Notes: generated by a model from the letters alone, not told the origin. Positions 9,312 to 18,311 are shown, counted from the first letter of the stretch. The stretch is DNA of 62,240 bases from Alphaproteobacteria bacterium (GCA_030425145.1 JAUHVK010000027.1:1-62240); one strand, 5' to 3'. A program made the numbers and translations.

Positions 9312-10274
9312 TTACTCGAGCTGGGCAAAATACGCCGCGAGTGCGGCGATCTCTTCGTCCGACAAGCGGGATGCCATCATCTGCATCACCGGATGTGGTC
9401 TGATCTGTCGTTTGTAAGCGTGCATGGCGACCACAAAATCCTCGGTCGGCCATTGAATGATTGAGGGGATCCCCTGATCCGATCCGTCCTGCTGATGGCA
9501 CGTCTTACACTCGCTTGCGAGGTATTCGCCGTAATCAGTGTCGCCCACGATAGCGAGCACCTCAGGAGACAGATCAACCTCGCGCGCCTGCGCTGTGGGC
9601 GCGGCTTCGGGAATGTTCTGAGGGCTGGCCGAGAATTGGCGCAGATAGGCAAGAATGTCCGAACGATCCTGCGCGTCTTTCAGACCGGCAAAGTTCATCC
9701 GTGTGCGCGACACCAGTGCTTTGGGGTTTTCGAGATAGGCATTCAGGGTCTCGATTTCCCAGGTCAGGCCGTCAGAGCCCATCATCGCCATATCATCAGA
9801 ATAGCGGAACCCATCATGCGCCCCGGCACGACGACCGAAAATCCCGTTCAGGTGCGGACCGATGCGGTCAGATGCGCCCTGTCCGATCTGATGGCAGGAC
9901 CGACATTGCGCGAAAACTTCTTCGCCGCGGGACGGGTCGCCGAATTGGAAACCCGATGCGTCGGCGACAATGGTGTCCGGCTCAGGTGCAGCCGGGGCTG
10001 GCGCGGGGGCAGCGGCCGCGGACTTCGCAGCTTCGACCGCCTCAAGTGCGGCTGCGAGGGACACCTCAAGTTCGGAGATTTTTTCTTCGAGATCGGCCTT
10101 TTGCTCCACCCGTTCGGCCAGGTCCGTATTGCTGGCCTCAAGCTGCGACAGACGATCCGTCAGCGCGACAAGTTCCTGTGACCGGAAGTCCCGTGCGGTC
10201 CAGCCATAGGCGGCACCAAGTACAAGCGCCGCGCCCCCGAGAACCGAAACAAAAAGACCCGAATTGTTGGCCAT
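9312..10274 (-). CDS. soxE: SoxE, membrane-tethered dihaem cytochrome c
   Basis: A 320-aa c-type cytochrome, the redox partner of SoxF. There are two haem sites: CRSCH at 124-128 with probable Met193 ligand, and CKTCH at 256-260. The N-terminus is unusual-looking. A hydrophobic segment (about 6-25) without an obvious cleavage site is followed by a long heptad-like helix (about 33-87) and an Ala/Pro linker (88-100) before the first haem domain. This suggests a cytochrome held on a coiled-coil stalk from the inner membrane. It lies between soxD and soxF with a strong hairpin before it. Confidence 0.92.
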   Translation of the reverse strand: MANNSGLFVSVLGGAALVLGAAYGWTARDFRSQELVALTDRLSQLEASNTDLAERVEQKADLEEKISELEVSLAAALEAVEAAKSAAAAPAPAPAAPEPDTIVADASGFQFGDPSRGEEVFAQCRSCHQIGQGASDRIGPHLNGIFGRRAGAHDGFRYSDDMAMMGSDGLTWEIETLNAYLENPKALVSRTRMNFAGLKDAQDRSDILAYLRQFSASPQNIPEAAPTAQAREVDLSPEVLAIVGDTDYGEYLASECKTCHQQDGSDQGIPSIIQWPTEDFVVAMHAYKRQIRPHPVMQMMASRLSDEEIAALAAYFAQLE

Positions 10275-10332
10275 GAACCGATTCTCCGTAATGTTGAAGG
10301 AGCAACAGGATACTCATGATACTAGCACTAGC

Positions 10333-10360
10333 AGCGCGGCGGGGAATTCCCCGCCGCGCT
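10333..10360 (-). terminator. strong intercistronic hairpin between soxD and soxE
   Basis: A 12-bp perfect GC-rich stem (left arm AGCGCGGCGGGG, AATT loop) just after the soxD stop. No T run follows on the minus strand. It is therefore better read as an mRNA-stabilising or partial-attenuation hairpin within the operon than as a full terminator. Confidence 0.6.
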
Positions 10361-10367
10361 TAGTTTG

Positions 10368-11552
10368 TTATTTGAAGGTCGAAAGGTACGCGGTCACTGC
10401 CGCGATATCGTCGTCTTTCTTCAGGCCAGCAAAGCTCATCTTCGTGCCCTTCGCATACCCGCGCGGATCAGCAAGGAACGCCGCGAGCGCTTCTGGTGTC
10501 CATGCACCCTCCATTTCTCCGAGGGTCTTGGAGTACTTGAACCCGTCTACAGACGCGATGTCTGCACCGACCACGCCGTTCAGGACAGGACCGGACCGGT
10601 TCTTGGCACCGTCGCCAACCTGGTGGCAGGCCTTGCACTTGCCAAAGACTTTCTCACCAGCAGCAACCAGTGCGGGGTCCGCGCCAGCGTCAGCTTCTGC
10701 GGCAACTTCGACCGGTGCCTCTTCGGCTTCTTCTGCGACAGGCTCCGCAGCCGCTTCCTGCACGACAGGTGTCGCTTCGGTTGCTGCCGCTGCACCTTCT
10801 TCCTCGGGCGTCACATCAAGCACGGTCGCGCGCATGGTGATTTCCACGGCATCCTTGCAGTTTTCCATGCAAGGTTCGGTCCGCCAGATCGTGTATTCGG
10901 TCTCAGCCCGGTCATCGATAATGAAACCGTCTGCGTTGGGCATTTCGACTTCGAGGAAGTTTTCGTTGCTCAGAACGAAATCGTCGTCCACGAGGAAGTT
11001 CGAGAAGAGGATGTAGGCCACGATGGCATATACATCATCATTGCTAAGCGTCTGGGCGCTGCCATAGGGCATGGAGCGGTGTACGTAGTCCCACGCGGTC
11101 GACAGATAGGGCCAGTAGCTGCCCACCGTCTTGACCGGGTCGTCATCGGCAAGCGTGCCTTCGCCGCCAGCAAGCTCCGGCCAGTTGTCCACGCCTTCGG
11201 CAAATTCACCGTGACAGACAGCGCAGTTCTCGGAGAAGATCATTTCGCCATCTTCGACCGAGCCAGAGCCGACCGGAAGGCCAGTGCCGTCCGGGCTGAC
11301 ATCGACATTCCATGCCGCGATTTCTTCTTCCAAAGCCTGACGGCCAAGGCCGTACTTGCCTTCACCTGCGCCGGTCGACGCGTTGGCCGCACCGACCAGA
11401 CCGGTCGACACGACGGGAGGTGCAATCGCGGTCATCACCGGCGGGTTCTTCGGGAAGTCCGCAATGTTCCGATCGGCGAAATTCACCGACATTGTCAGGA
11501 CAGCCAAAGTGCCGATTGCAGTTCCGCCGAAAAGTTTAAGAGACTTCGACAT
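10368..11552 (-). CDS. soxD: SoxD, dihaem cytochrome c subunit of sulfane dehydrogenase
   Basis: SoxD pairs with SoxC to oxidise the SoxY-bound sulfane sulfur, a six-electron step that lets cells oxidise thiosulfate fully to sulfate without storing sulfur. The 394-aa protein has an N-terminal hydrophobic export segment. The first haem site is CAVCH (110-114), and a CMENC cysteine pair lies near 228-232. A long Glu/Ala linker (about 248-292) leads to a second cytochrome domain with CKACH (306-310). The start lies inside the soxC 3' end (17-base overlap), giving translational coupling. Confidence 0.95.
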   Translation of the reverse strand: MSKSLKLFGGTAIGTLAVLTMSVNFADRNIADFPKNPPVMTAIAPPVVSTGLVGAANASTGAGEGKYGLGRQALEEEIAAWNVDVSPDGTGLPVGSGSVEDGEMIFSENCAVCHGEFAEGVDNWPELAGGEGTLADDDPVKTVGSYWPYLSTAWDYVHRSMPYGSAQTLSNDDVYAIVAYILFSNFLVDDDFVLSNENFLEVEMPNADGFIIDDRAETEYTIWRTEPCMENCKDAVEITMRATVLDVTPEEEGAAAATEATPVVQEAAAEPVAEEAEEAPVEVAAEADAGADPALVAAGEKVFGKCKACHQVGDGAKNRSGPVLNGVVGADIASVDGFKYSKTLGEMEGAWTPEALAAFLADPRGYAKGTKMSFAGLKKDDDIAAVTAYLSTFK

Positions 11553-12810
11553 TTTCGGCCTCCCCGTTGGGTTTGACGTGCCAGGTCTGGATACAGTTGT
11601 TGTGGTAGATGGAATTCTCGCCGCGCACCTCGCGCAGCTGCGCCTTGGTGGGCTGAACGTACCCGGTTTCATCCATTGCGCGGGACTGAAGAAGCAGGTC
11701 TTCGCCGTTCCACTCTGTGTCGAGATAGAAGCGGGTCAATGCCATCTTCTCGCCCGGCTTGGCCAAGCGCGCGGTTTCCCACGTCTTGCCGCCATCCTTG
11801 GATATATCCACGCGGGTGATCGCGCCGTGTCCGGACCATGCAAGGCCGGTGATGACCAGCGGACCAGCGCCGTGTGTGATCGGAGCTTGCGGGCTGGGCG
11901 ACGTGATGACGGATTTCGCGTCCATCACCCATGTCCACTTGCGGCTGGTGCCATCGGCCAGTGTGTCGGTGTATTTCGAGGTTTCCTCGCGGCTTTCGAC
12001 CGCGTTCGCAGTAACTTCGATCCGGCGGAGCCACTTGACCCACATGTTGCCTTCCCAACCGGGAACAACAAGGCGCACCGGGTAGCCATGCTCTTTGCGC
12101 AGCGCTTCGCCGTTGGCCTTGAACGCGACCAGAACATCGTCCAGTGCTTTGTCCATCGGGATCGAACGGCCGTTCGAGGACGCATCCGCGCCTTCGACAT
12201 AGACCCACTTGTCCGACAGATCGCCCGCAGCTTCGAGACCCGCTTCGTTCAGAAGGGTACGCAGAGAAACCCCGGTGTATTCCATGTTGTGGATCATACC
12301 GTGAGTGAACTGCGCGCCGTTCAACTGAGCGCCCGCCCATTCCATGCCGGTGTTCGCGGCACATTCACAGAAATAGACGTGGTTTTCGCGCGGGAAGCGT
12401 TCCAGATCGGCATAGGTGAACACCAGTGGTGTATCGACCAGACCGTTAATCATCAGACGGTAATCTTCCTTGCGCAGTTCAATCGCACCCGAGTGGTGGC
12501 GTTCGAACGCACAGCCCTGCGGCGTGATCGTGCCGTCCAACGCATGGATCGGGGTAAAGTTGATCGAGCTTGTGGTGTCGGCGGTCAGCCATTCCACGTT
12601 GCGGCGAACCACATCGCTTTCATACTGGATTGGCAGGCCGTACGGTGTGGCATCCACGCCGTCGCCAAAGACGGTGGCCCATTCCTGCACTTCTGTGATC
12701 AGCGGATCGGGACCATTTGCCCGCGCAGCGCCCGCAGCGGTCAGCCCCGCCGCAGCTGCGGCAGAGCCCCGCAGGAACGCGCGGCGGGAGGGTTTGAGCA
12801 TATCAGACAT
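11536..12810 (-). CDS. soxC: SoxC, molybdenum subunit of sulfane dehydrogenase
   Basis: SoxC is a sulfite-oxidase-family molybdoprotein that with SoxD forms sulfane dehydrogenase in the periplasm. The 424-aa protein starts with a Tat signal ([13 protein letters not shown]). It has the oxidoreductase Mo-cofactor domain with the molybdenum-ligand cysteine most likely Cys150 in FCECAANTG, and a C-terminal dimerisation domain ([16 protein letters not shown] onward). It lies between soxB and soxD. Its presence predicts complete oxidation of thiosulfate to sulfate. Confidence 0.96.
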   Translation of the reverse strand: MSDMLKPSRRAFLRGSAAAAAGLTAAGAARANGPDPLITEVQEWATVFGDGVDATPYGLPIQYESDVVRRNVEWLTADTTSSINFTPIHALDGTITPQGCAFERHHSGAIELRKEDYRLMINGLVDTPLVFTYADLERFPRENHVYFCECAANTGMEWAGAQLNGAQFTHGMIHNMEYTGVSLRTLLNEAGLEAAGDLSDKWVYVEGADASSNGRSIPMDKALDDVLVAFKANGEALRKEHGYPVRLVVPGWEGNMWVKWLRRIEVTANAVESREETSKYTDTLADGTSRKWTWVMDAKSVITSPSPQAPITHGAGPLVITGLAWSGHGAITRVDISKDGGKTWETARLAKPGEKMALTRFYLDTEWNGEDLLLQSRAMDETGYVQPTKAQLREVRGENSIYHNNCIQTWHVKPNGEAENVEVS

Positions 12811-12830
12811 ATCTCACACTCCGGTTGAAA

Positions 12831-14528
12831 TTATGCGCCAACAACTGTGACGCTGTCATTGGGTTGAACGGTAACGGTGCCAAGCTTTTTGATATGTGCT
12901 TCGACCACGTCCCAAATTTGCGGACCTTCGGTGCCTTCGTTGACCGACGCCCAGCCCGCGACGACATAATTTTTCGCGGGATCAATGGCTTCGCCCGTCT
13001 TGAGCAGCACCATATCGGTGATGCGCTCGCCCTGCGGCTTCTGCACGTCGATCCGATAGCCCATGCCCCCGATGCGCACCATGTCGCCGCCCTGCTGGTA
13101 GTAGGGGTCGGGGTTGAAGATGTTGTCGGCTACGTCTTCGAGGATGATCTTGATAAATTCGCCCGTCATCTCCGACCGGTAGGCCTTGCCATAGGTCATG
13201 GAGGTGACATTCCAGATGTCCTCGCGGGTGATGTTGTCGCCGGGGATCAGGCTTGGCCCCCAACGCACACCCGGCGACATGGCGATGTCGGCCTCGCGCT
13301 CGCTCATGAGGGCGTCGCAGATCAAGTCGTCCCATGTGCCGTTGAAGTTGCCCCTGCGGTACAGAAGGCTGTCGGACTGGCCGATCACCTCTTCCAGCTG
13401 GTCCTTATAGGGCGCGCGTTGTTCGTCGATCAGAGCGGCCATTTCCTGGTCCGGCTCGATCACGTCTGCGAAAATCGGGATCAGTTTGTGACGGAAGCCC
13501 ATCATGCGACCGTTCTGGATATCCAGATCGACGCGGCTGACGAATTTGCCGTTGGAACCGGACGCCACGATGATCGTCTCACCCACCAGAACGGGTTCAG
13601 GCAGCGCGTCATGAGTATGGCCCGACAGGATCACGTCGATGCCAGTGACCTTGCTCGCCATGCTTTTGTCCACGTCGAAACCGTTGTGGCTGAGGCAGAC
13701 GACGCATTCAGCGCCCTGCGCGCGTACTTCGTCGACCATGGCTTGCATGTTCTCGTCGCGGATGCCGAACGAGTACTCGGGGAACATCCAGCCGGGGTTC
13801 GCGATCGGCATGTATGGGAAAGCCTGACCGATAACCGCGATCTTGACGCCACCGCGTTCGAAGAATTTGTAGGGCGGGAACAGTTCGGCCGGTTCGTCCC
13901 ATTCTGCGTCAAAGATATTCTGGCCCAATGCGGCGAAGGGAAGACCTTCGACGATCTCTGCCACACGATCCGATCCAAGGGTGAATTCCCAGTGGAAGGT
14001 CATCGCGTCAGGGCGCAGTTGGTTCATCACGTTGACCATGTCCTGCCCCTCGGTGTGGTAGCAGGTGTAGGACCCGTGCCATGTATCACCGCCGTCGAGC
14101 AGCAGCGCGTCGGGACGGTCGGCCCGGATCGCGTTGACCACCGTGGCCACGCGATCCAGTCCCCCTACGCGCCCGTAAGCCTTGGCCAGGGAGGAGAAAT
14201 CGCCAGAGCTGAGCGCGTAATGCGATGGGCTGCCGTCATCGATGCCGTAGAGTTTGCGGAAATCGGCCCCGGTCACGTGCGGGACCGCACCCCGGTTGTC
14301 GCCTACCCCGATATTCACCGACGGTTCGCGGAAATAGATCGGCTTGAGCTGAGCGTGGATGTCCGTGACGTGGATCAGCGAGACATTGCCAAAGGTGTCG
14401 AACTGCAAGAGCTGATCTTGCGTCAGTGCCTGCTGTGCCGCCAGCCGGGACCAGTTGCCAAAGCCGGACGCGCCCACCAAAGCGGACGCGGCCATCGACA
14501 TCTGAAGGAAATCGCGACGTGATATCAT
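12831..14528 (-). CDS. soxB: SoxB, thiosulfohydrolase
   Basis: SoxB hydrolyses the terminal sulfone from SoxY-cysteine S-thiosulfonate to release sulfate. The 565-aa protein belongs to the 5'-nucleotidase/calcineurin-like fold with two manganese ions. It carries a Tat signal (ISRRDFLQMS), metal motifs HVTDIHAQLKP, LLDGGDTWHGS, the SoxB-typical HWEFTLG in place of GNHE, and ILSGHTHDALP. The ATG at 14528 has a GGCCCTCCC complement (GGGAGGGCC) ribosome site. A 96-base gap with an operator-like repeat and a hairpin separates it from soxA. Confidence 0.97.
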   Translation of the reverse strand: MISRRDFLQMSMAASALVGASGFGNWSRLAAQQALTQDQLLQFDTFGNVSLIHVTDIHAQLKPIYFREPSVNIGVGDNRGAVPHVTGADFRKLYGIDDGSPSHYALSSGDFSSLAKAYGRVGGLDRVATVVNAIRADRPDALLLDGGDTWHGSYTCYHTEGQDMVNVMNQLRPDAMTFHWEFTLGSDRVAEIVEGLPFAALGQNIFDAEWDEPAELFPPYKFFERGGVKIAVIGQAFPYMPIANPGWMFPEYSFGIRDENMQAMVDEVRAQGAECVVCLSHNGFDVDKSMASKVTGIDVILSGHTHDALPEPVLVGETIIVASGSNGKFVSRVDLDIQNGRMMGFRHKLIPIFADVIEPDQEMAALIDEQRAPYKDQLEEVIGQSDSLLYRRGNFNGTWDDLICDALMSEREADIAMSPGVRWGPSLIPGDNITREDIWNVTSMTYGKAYRSEMTGEFIKIILEDVADNIFNPDPYYQQGGDMVRIGGMGYRIDVQKPQGERITDMVLLKTGEAIDPAKNYVVAGWASVNEGTEGPQIWDVVEAHIKKLGTVTVQPNDSVTVVGA

Positions 14529-14558
14529 GGGAGGGCCTTCTTGGATTTCCGAACACAC

Positions 14559-14574
14559 ATTCGCATGTGTGAAT
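14559..14574 (-). promoter_or_regulatory. SoxR-type operator upstream of soxB (ATTC-N8-GAAT)
   Basis: An inverted repeat with ATTC, eight bases, then GAAT, embedded in a longer perfect repeat CACACAT-N4-ATGTGTG at 14554-14571. It ends about 30 bases before the soxB ATG. The spacing equals the operator before soxX. The sequence is seen; assignment to SoxR is inference from the ATTC-N8-GAAT form reported for persulfide-sensing ArsR regulators. Confidence 0.55.
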
Positions 14575-14590
14575 GAGTTAAAAGTCAATA

Positions 14591-14616
14591 ACCCCGCGCC
14601 TGCGATAGCGCGGGGT
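14591..14616 (-). terminator. hairpin between soxA and soxB
   Basis: A 9-bp perfect stem (ACCCCGCGC, 8-base loop) just after the soxA stop, followed on the minus strand by TATTGACTTTT. It is a possible partial terminator that would separate soxXYZA from soxBCDEF. Confidence 0.5.
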
Positions 14617-14624
14617 CAAATTGA

Positions 14625-15473
14625 TTAGTTACGGACGGACGGACCTTCGACGGAAAGACCGTTGCCGCGAGATGCAACATAAAGCTCAAGCGCAACGAAC
14701 TCGGGCGAACCCGGGCTGTAGGTTTCGGCACGCGTGTCGCGGACACAGCCCTTGAAGCGGCCATGCACCGTGTTCAGCTTTGCGTTTTTCAGACGGTATG
14801 TCGGGAACCCGTTGATCTGGCCTTGCGACAGGTGGTCTGCGCGGATGTAGTTGCCATAGTTGTCTTCGTGACAATTCGCGCAGGACAGCTCAAGCTGGCC
14901 GGTCCGTGTGTAGTAGAGCTCTTTGCCCTGCTCCCACGTTTCGGCAACCGGGCCGTCGATCGCGACGTTGACCGGCATGCCACGCGATTGCACCGAGATG
15001 AGTGCTTCCATGGCCGCCATCGGGCTGCTGTCATATTTGTAGGCTTCTGCACCCATCTGGTTGGTCCGGCAGTCATTGATCTGCATGGCCAGAGTACGGA
15101 CTTCGCCAGCGCCTTCGTTCCACTTCGGATAGACCGCGCGAACGCCCTTCATGGATTCAGGACCTTCATGGCAGGATGCGCAGGATTTCTCGGCGCTGCC
15201 TTCCACGGTGTTCCAGGCGTCCAACGCCTGATCCACGGCGATCATGCCGGGGTTGTCGAAGTCGTCAAGCTGCAGGGCCTGTGTTTCATCCGAACGGAAA
15301 TGCCAGCCCGAAATGACTTCGGAGACATTTTCCATATGTGCGGGTGCGGTTGCCTTGGTAACCATCTCGGTATCACCGTTGATGACCATCGTGTCGTCAT
15401 CTGCGCCACCGGCGAAAACCATCGGAGCCGAAATCGCCAGCGCGGCCAACGCTGTCAGTGATTTATATTTCAT
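14625..15473 (-). CDS. soxA: SoxA, dihaem cytochrome c L-cysteine S-thiosulfotransferase subunit
   Basis: SoxA with SoxX joins thiosulfate oxidatively to the SoxY carrier cysteine, the first step of the Sox cycle. The 282-aa protein has a signal peptide (about 1-22). Two haem sites are present, CASCH (98-102) and CANCH (198-202), so this is the dihaem type. Cys243 in FKGCVRD fits the cysteine that carries persulfide and ligates the active haem. The start at 15473 has a GGGAGGGAAC ribosome site. It follows soxZ in the soxXYZA order. Confidence 0.96.
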   Translation of the reverse strand: MKYKSLTALAALAISAPMVFAGGADDDTMVINGDTEMVTKATAPAHMENVSEVISGWHFRSDETQALQLDDFDNPGMIAVDQALDAWNTVEGSAEKSCASCHEGPESMKGVRAVYPKWNEGAGEVRTLAMQINDCRTNQMGAEAYKYDSSPMAAMEALISVQSRGMPVNVAIDGPVAETWEQGKELYYTRTGQLELSCANCHEDNYGNYIRADHLSQGQINGFPTYRLKNAKLNTVHGRFKGCVRDTRAETYSPGSPEFVALELYVASRGNGLSVEGPSVRN

Positions 15474-15532
15474 TCTGTTCCCTCCCAAATTTACCCCTGC
15501 CCCGTGATATCGGGACAGGGAGGAGCTTCTGC

Positions 15533-15859
15533 TCAGACCGTGATGGCTTTGTTGTCGTTGTAGACAGACCCGTCATCGTCATACCAGGTGAAGACGAACT
15601 CACCGGCTTCGGGCACTGTGGCCTCGAATTCGAAATACGGGTTTGTCGAAATCGCCGGTTCCATTGTCACGTCGATGACGCTCTGGCCGTTGAATTCGCA
15701 AGTAAAGCGATTGATGATAGAGCGCGGGATCGGGTTGCCGCTGCTATCTTTACGCTGACCGGATTCCATCGGGTGGCTGATCAGTGTCTTGATGACGATC
15801 GCTTCGCCAGCAGAGGCGGACTTGGGAACCTTGACGCGGGGTTTTACACCGGATGCCAT
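15533..15859 (-). CDS. soxZ: SoxZ, sulfur-carrier complex subunit
   Basis: SoxZ is the partner of SoxY in the soluble periplasmic carrier. It has no signal peptide and is exported by riding with Tat-targeted SoxY. The 108-aa protein is a single immunoglobulin-like domain with the family blocks IKTLISHPMESGQRKD and YFEFEATVPEAGEFVFTW. It lies 32 bases after soxY. Confidence 0.97.
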   Translation of the reverse strand: MASGVKPRVKVPKSASAGEAIVIKTLISHPMESGQRKDSSGNPIPRSIINRFTCEFNGQSVIDVTMEPAISTNPYFEFEATVPEAGEFVFTWYDDDGSVYNDNKAITV

Positions 15860-15891
15860 GTTTTCTCTCCTGAAAATCTGAGTGTTGACCG

Positions 15892-16308
15892 TCAGCCGCC
15901 GCAGCCGCCGATGGTGACCTTCACGGTCTTGGAGCTGCGGGCAAAACTGCCATCGGCCAGCTTGGCGATCGCGATCACGTCCTGAGTACCGGCAAGACGC
16001 ATACGCGTGCTTGCAGACTGGGACGCGGCCAGCGGGCCAAAGTTGAACGTCGCAACACCGGGTGTCGGGTTGCCGGCCGCGAGGACCATGATCGCCGATG
16101 CGCCGGGAGCCGAAACCGAAATCGGAACCGTGTTGCCGTTTTCGGCAATCTCGGGTGCGGTCAGTTCAACACCTGCATCGCCAACTGCGGCACCGCCGGT
16201 GAATTCTGCGATCACGTCGTCAACCGCAGCATTGGCGCGGAACGGCAGAACGAAGGTCAGCGCCGCTGCCCCGCCCAGAGCCAAGGTTTCGCGTCTCGTG
16301 AAATCCAT
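15892..16308 (-). CDS. soxY: SoxY, covalent sulfur-carrier protein
   Basis: SoxY holds the oxidation intermediates on a cysteine in the flexible C-terminal GGCGG tail; here Cys136 of 138 residues, followed only by GG. A Tat signal is present (FTRRETLALGGAAAL). The body is the expected beta-sandwich. Intermediates pass from SoxXA to SoxB and SoxCD while attached to this cysteine. It is 29 bases downstream of soxX. Confidence 0.97.
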   Translation of the reverse strand: MDFTRRETLALGGAAALTFVLPFRANAAVDDVIAEFTGGAAVGDAGVELTAPEIAENGNTVPISVSAPGASAIMVLAAGNPTPGVATFNFGPLAASQSASTRMRLAGTQDVIAIAKLADGSFARSSKTVKVTIGGCGG

Positions 16309-16337
16309 GTCTTCTCTCCTAATTCTGTGACGGCAGA

Positions 16338-16817
16338 TCAGCTGCCTTTGAGCGTCATGAGGAACGCCACCACATCTTCGATCTCCTGTGCCGTGAGGAT
16401 CGGCGTCAGGTCTTCTTCTTTTGCGGCCTTGCCAGTGTAACCGTCGCCGGGACGGATAAACCCGCTGGTCTTGTAAAAGGCGGGCATAACGCTGCCTTCA
16501 AACGTCTTTTTTGCGTTGGCAACGATGCCGCGCAGTTCTTCCGGCGTGCGGTAGTCAGCGATTCCGTCAAGCGTCGGACCAACTTCGCCATGGAAGGGCG
16601 CATCGCTGAGCGCGGTAACCGCGTGGCACGCGACGCAATTGCCTTTGCCACGGTTTGTCATGATCTTCGCGCCATTCGCGGCGTCGCCTTCGGCACCGGA
16701 CAGCGATGCCTGAACGGCACCATATTCGTCGAACTGCACCTCACCCGGAGTGATCGGGTTAGCGATGGCTGCCGTCGCAAAGATTACGACAGCTGCGGAA
16801 ATACCTGTTAGCTTCAT
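16338..16817 (-). CDS. soxX: SoxX, monohaem cytochrome c
   Basis: SoxX takes electrons from SoxA during thiosulfate conjugation to SoxY. The 159-aa protein has a signal peptide (about 1-19), a single haem site CVACH (61-65) and Met111 in SVMPAFY as the likely sixth ligand. A GGGAGGGAC ribosome site precedes the ATG. It is the first gene of the structural block. The 128-base gap to soxW carries an ATTC-N8-GAAT operator. Confidence 0.96.
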   Translation of the reverse strand: MKLTGISAAVVIFATAAIANPITPGEVQFDEYGAVQASLSGAEGDAANGAKIMTNRGKGNCVACHAVTALSDAPFHGEVGPTLDGIADYRTPEELRGIVANAKKTFEGSVMPAFYKTSGFIRPGDGYTGKAAKEEDLTPILTAQEIEDVVAFLMTLKGS

Positions 16818-16906
16818 TGTCCCTCCCTTACCGCCCGATACGTTGACCGAGCTGACATATGGCTCTGTATACAGTAGGCTACAGACCTTGATTCACGCAA
16901 CAACAA

Positions 16907-16922
16907 ATTCACAGAAGTGAAT
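16907..16922 (-). promoter_or_regulatory. SoxR operator in the soxW-soxX gap
   Basis: A perfect inverted repeat ATTCAC-AGAA-GTGAAT lies 90 bases before the soxX ATG. An extra ATTCAC half-site is at 16891-16896 and a CTGTATACAG palindrome at 16865-16874. In characterised sox systems SoxR binds the soxW-soxX intergenic region, which fits. Confidence 0.75.
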
Positions 16923-16945
16923 AATTGAGTATGAGTGCCGCAACG

Positions 16946-17524
16946 TCAGTCTGTGCTCCCATTGTTTCTTTCTTGGATCATCCGCGCGTGGTAACGCTGA
17001 AAATCCTCTTCACCTTCAAGTAGATACCGTTTCTCAGCGACCCATGTAAACATATCCAAAGTGGTTCCCTTGCCGAACGCGCCGGGCATGACTGCGACCG
17101 ATGCTTCGAGCGCATTTTTGCCTTCTGGCACCTCTTCCGGCATGAAAACGATGTTCGGAGTGAACAGCACACGCCACTTCCGCGCCATGTCTTTCTCCGA
17201 CAGAATCTCTCCGTCGAAATCGGTCACTTCAATGTCGCCATGCAGGTTCAACTGCACCACGAAATAGTTTTCGTCGATGAAGTCGCTCACCTTCTGATCC
17301 GAGAAAACCTCCTCGTGCATTTTGCTGCAGTAGATACAGCCGCGCTGTTCGAAGAAGAGAACCAATCTCTTTCCTTCGCCGTTGGCCTCTTCAAGATCTT
17401 CGCGCAAATCCTTGAAGGTGTCGCGCATCCACGGCTGCTTGTGCAGGCCATCATCGCCCAGCTCTGCCGCCGCCACCGGAAGCGCCATTACCAGCGCCAG
17501 TGCGCCTGCCAGAAAATGTTTCAT
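16946..17524 (-). CDS. soxW: SoxW, periplasmic thioredoxin
   Basis: A 192-aa exported thioredoxin-fold protein with signal peptide (about 1-20) and active site CIYC (63-66). SoxW is reduced by the membrane protein SoxV and helps keep Sox proteins or their cysteine adducts in the reduced state. The start at 17524 has a strong GGGGGAGGAAG ribosome site. It lies 29 bases downstream of soxV. Confidence 0.92.
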   Translation of the reverse strand: MKHFLAGALALVMALPVAAAELGDDGLHKQPWMRDTFKDLREDLEEANGEGKRLVLFFEQRGCIYCSKMHEEVFSDQKVSDFIDENYFVVQLNLHGDIEVTDFDGEILSEKDMARKWRVLFTPNIVFMPEEVPEGKNALEASVAVMPGAFGKGTTLDMFTWVAEKRYLLEGEEDFQRYHARMIQERNNGSTD

Positions 17525-17553
17525 CTTCCTTCCTCCCCCTTCGTGATTGGCGG

Positions 17554-18291
17554 TCATCCTAGCGATGACCAATTCGGAAACCAGCGTAGCATGGCATCTG
17601 CGATTAGGTTCACGGTATCAGTTGCGATCAGCAGTGCGAACAGAATCAGCATGCCGCCCATGACCTTTTCTGCGTAACCCAGAAAGCGGCGGTTGCGCGC
17701 CGTCCAGCGGAGGAACGGGCCGGAAAACAGCGCCGCGATCACAAAAGGCGCGGTCATCCCGATTCCATATACGAAGAGTAGCATACCACCCTGTACGATG
17801 TCGCCCATGCCACCAGCGATCATCAGGATAGACGCGAGCGCGGGACCGACGCAGGGTGTCCAGCCAAAGCCAAAGGCCAGGCCCATGACATAGGCGCCGA
17901 CCAGCGTCGTGGGTTCGGTTTTCGCCTCAACCCGTGCCTCGCGATAGAGGATAGGGATGCGAACAATACCGAGAAAATGCAGACCAAACGCGGCAAGAAC
18001 GGCTGCCGCAACATAGCGAAGGGGCTCTCGATAATCGGCAAAAGCCTGCCCTACGGCAGTGGCCCCCATGCCGAGCAACACAAAGATAGTGGTCACGCCA
18101 AGTGCAAACAGGCAGGCCGAGAGTACAAGGCTCCACGCGATTCCGCGCGGCACATCCTCTTCGCCTTTCAATTCATTCATTGAGATGCCGGCCATATAGC
18201 ACAGGTAGAACGGCACCATCGGCAAAATGCACGGAGTGAAGAAGCTCAAAATCCCCGCAAGAGCTGCACCCGCGAACGAAATGTCGAACAT
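17554..18291 (-). CDS. soxV: SoxV, CcdA-type thiol transporter
   Basis: A 245-aa integral membrane protein of the CcdA/DsbD-beta family that carries reductant from cytoplasmic thioredoxin to periplasmic SoxW. The redox cysteines are Cys21 in FFTPCILPM and Cys147 in GWTPCVGPA, one in each half of the inverted repeat. About six hydrophobic segments are visible. It is the first gene of the minus-strand sox unit and is divergent from soxS by 69 bases. Confidence 0.94.
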   Translation of the reverse strand: MFDISFAGAALAGILSFFTPCILPMVPFYLCYMAGISMNELKGEEDVPRGIAWSLVLSACLFALGVTTIFVLLGMGATAVGQAFADYREPLRYVAAAVLAAFGLHFLGIVRIPILYREARVEAKTEPTTLVGAYVMGLAFGFGWTPCVGPALASILMIAGGMGDIVQGGMLLFVYGIGMTAPFVIAALFSGPFLRWTARNRRFLGYAEKVMGGMLILFALLIATDTVNLIADAMLRWFPNWSSLG

Positions 18292-18311
18292 GGACGGAGA
18301 TTCCTTGAGTT

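Noticed and set aside
11356-12828. A 490-codon plus-strand frame opposite soxC and soxD
   Set aside because: It is antisense to two certain genes, with no domain.
12825-14522. A 565-codon plus-strand frame opposite soxB
   Set aside because: It mirrors the soxB codon pattern almost exactly, so it is an antisense artefact.
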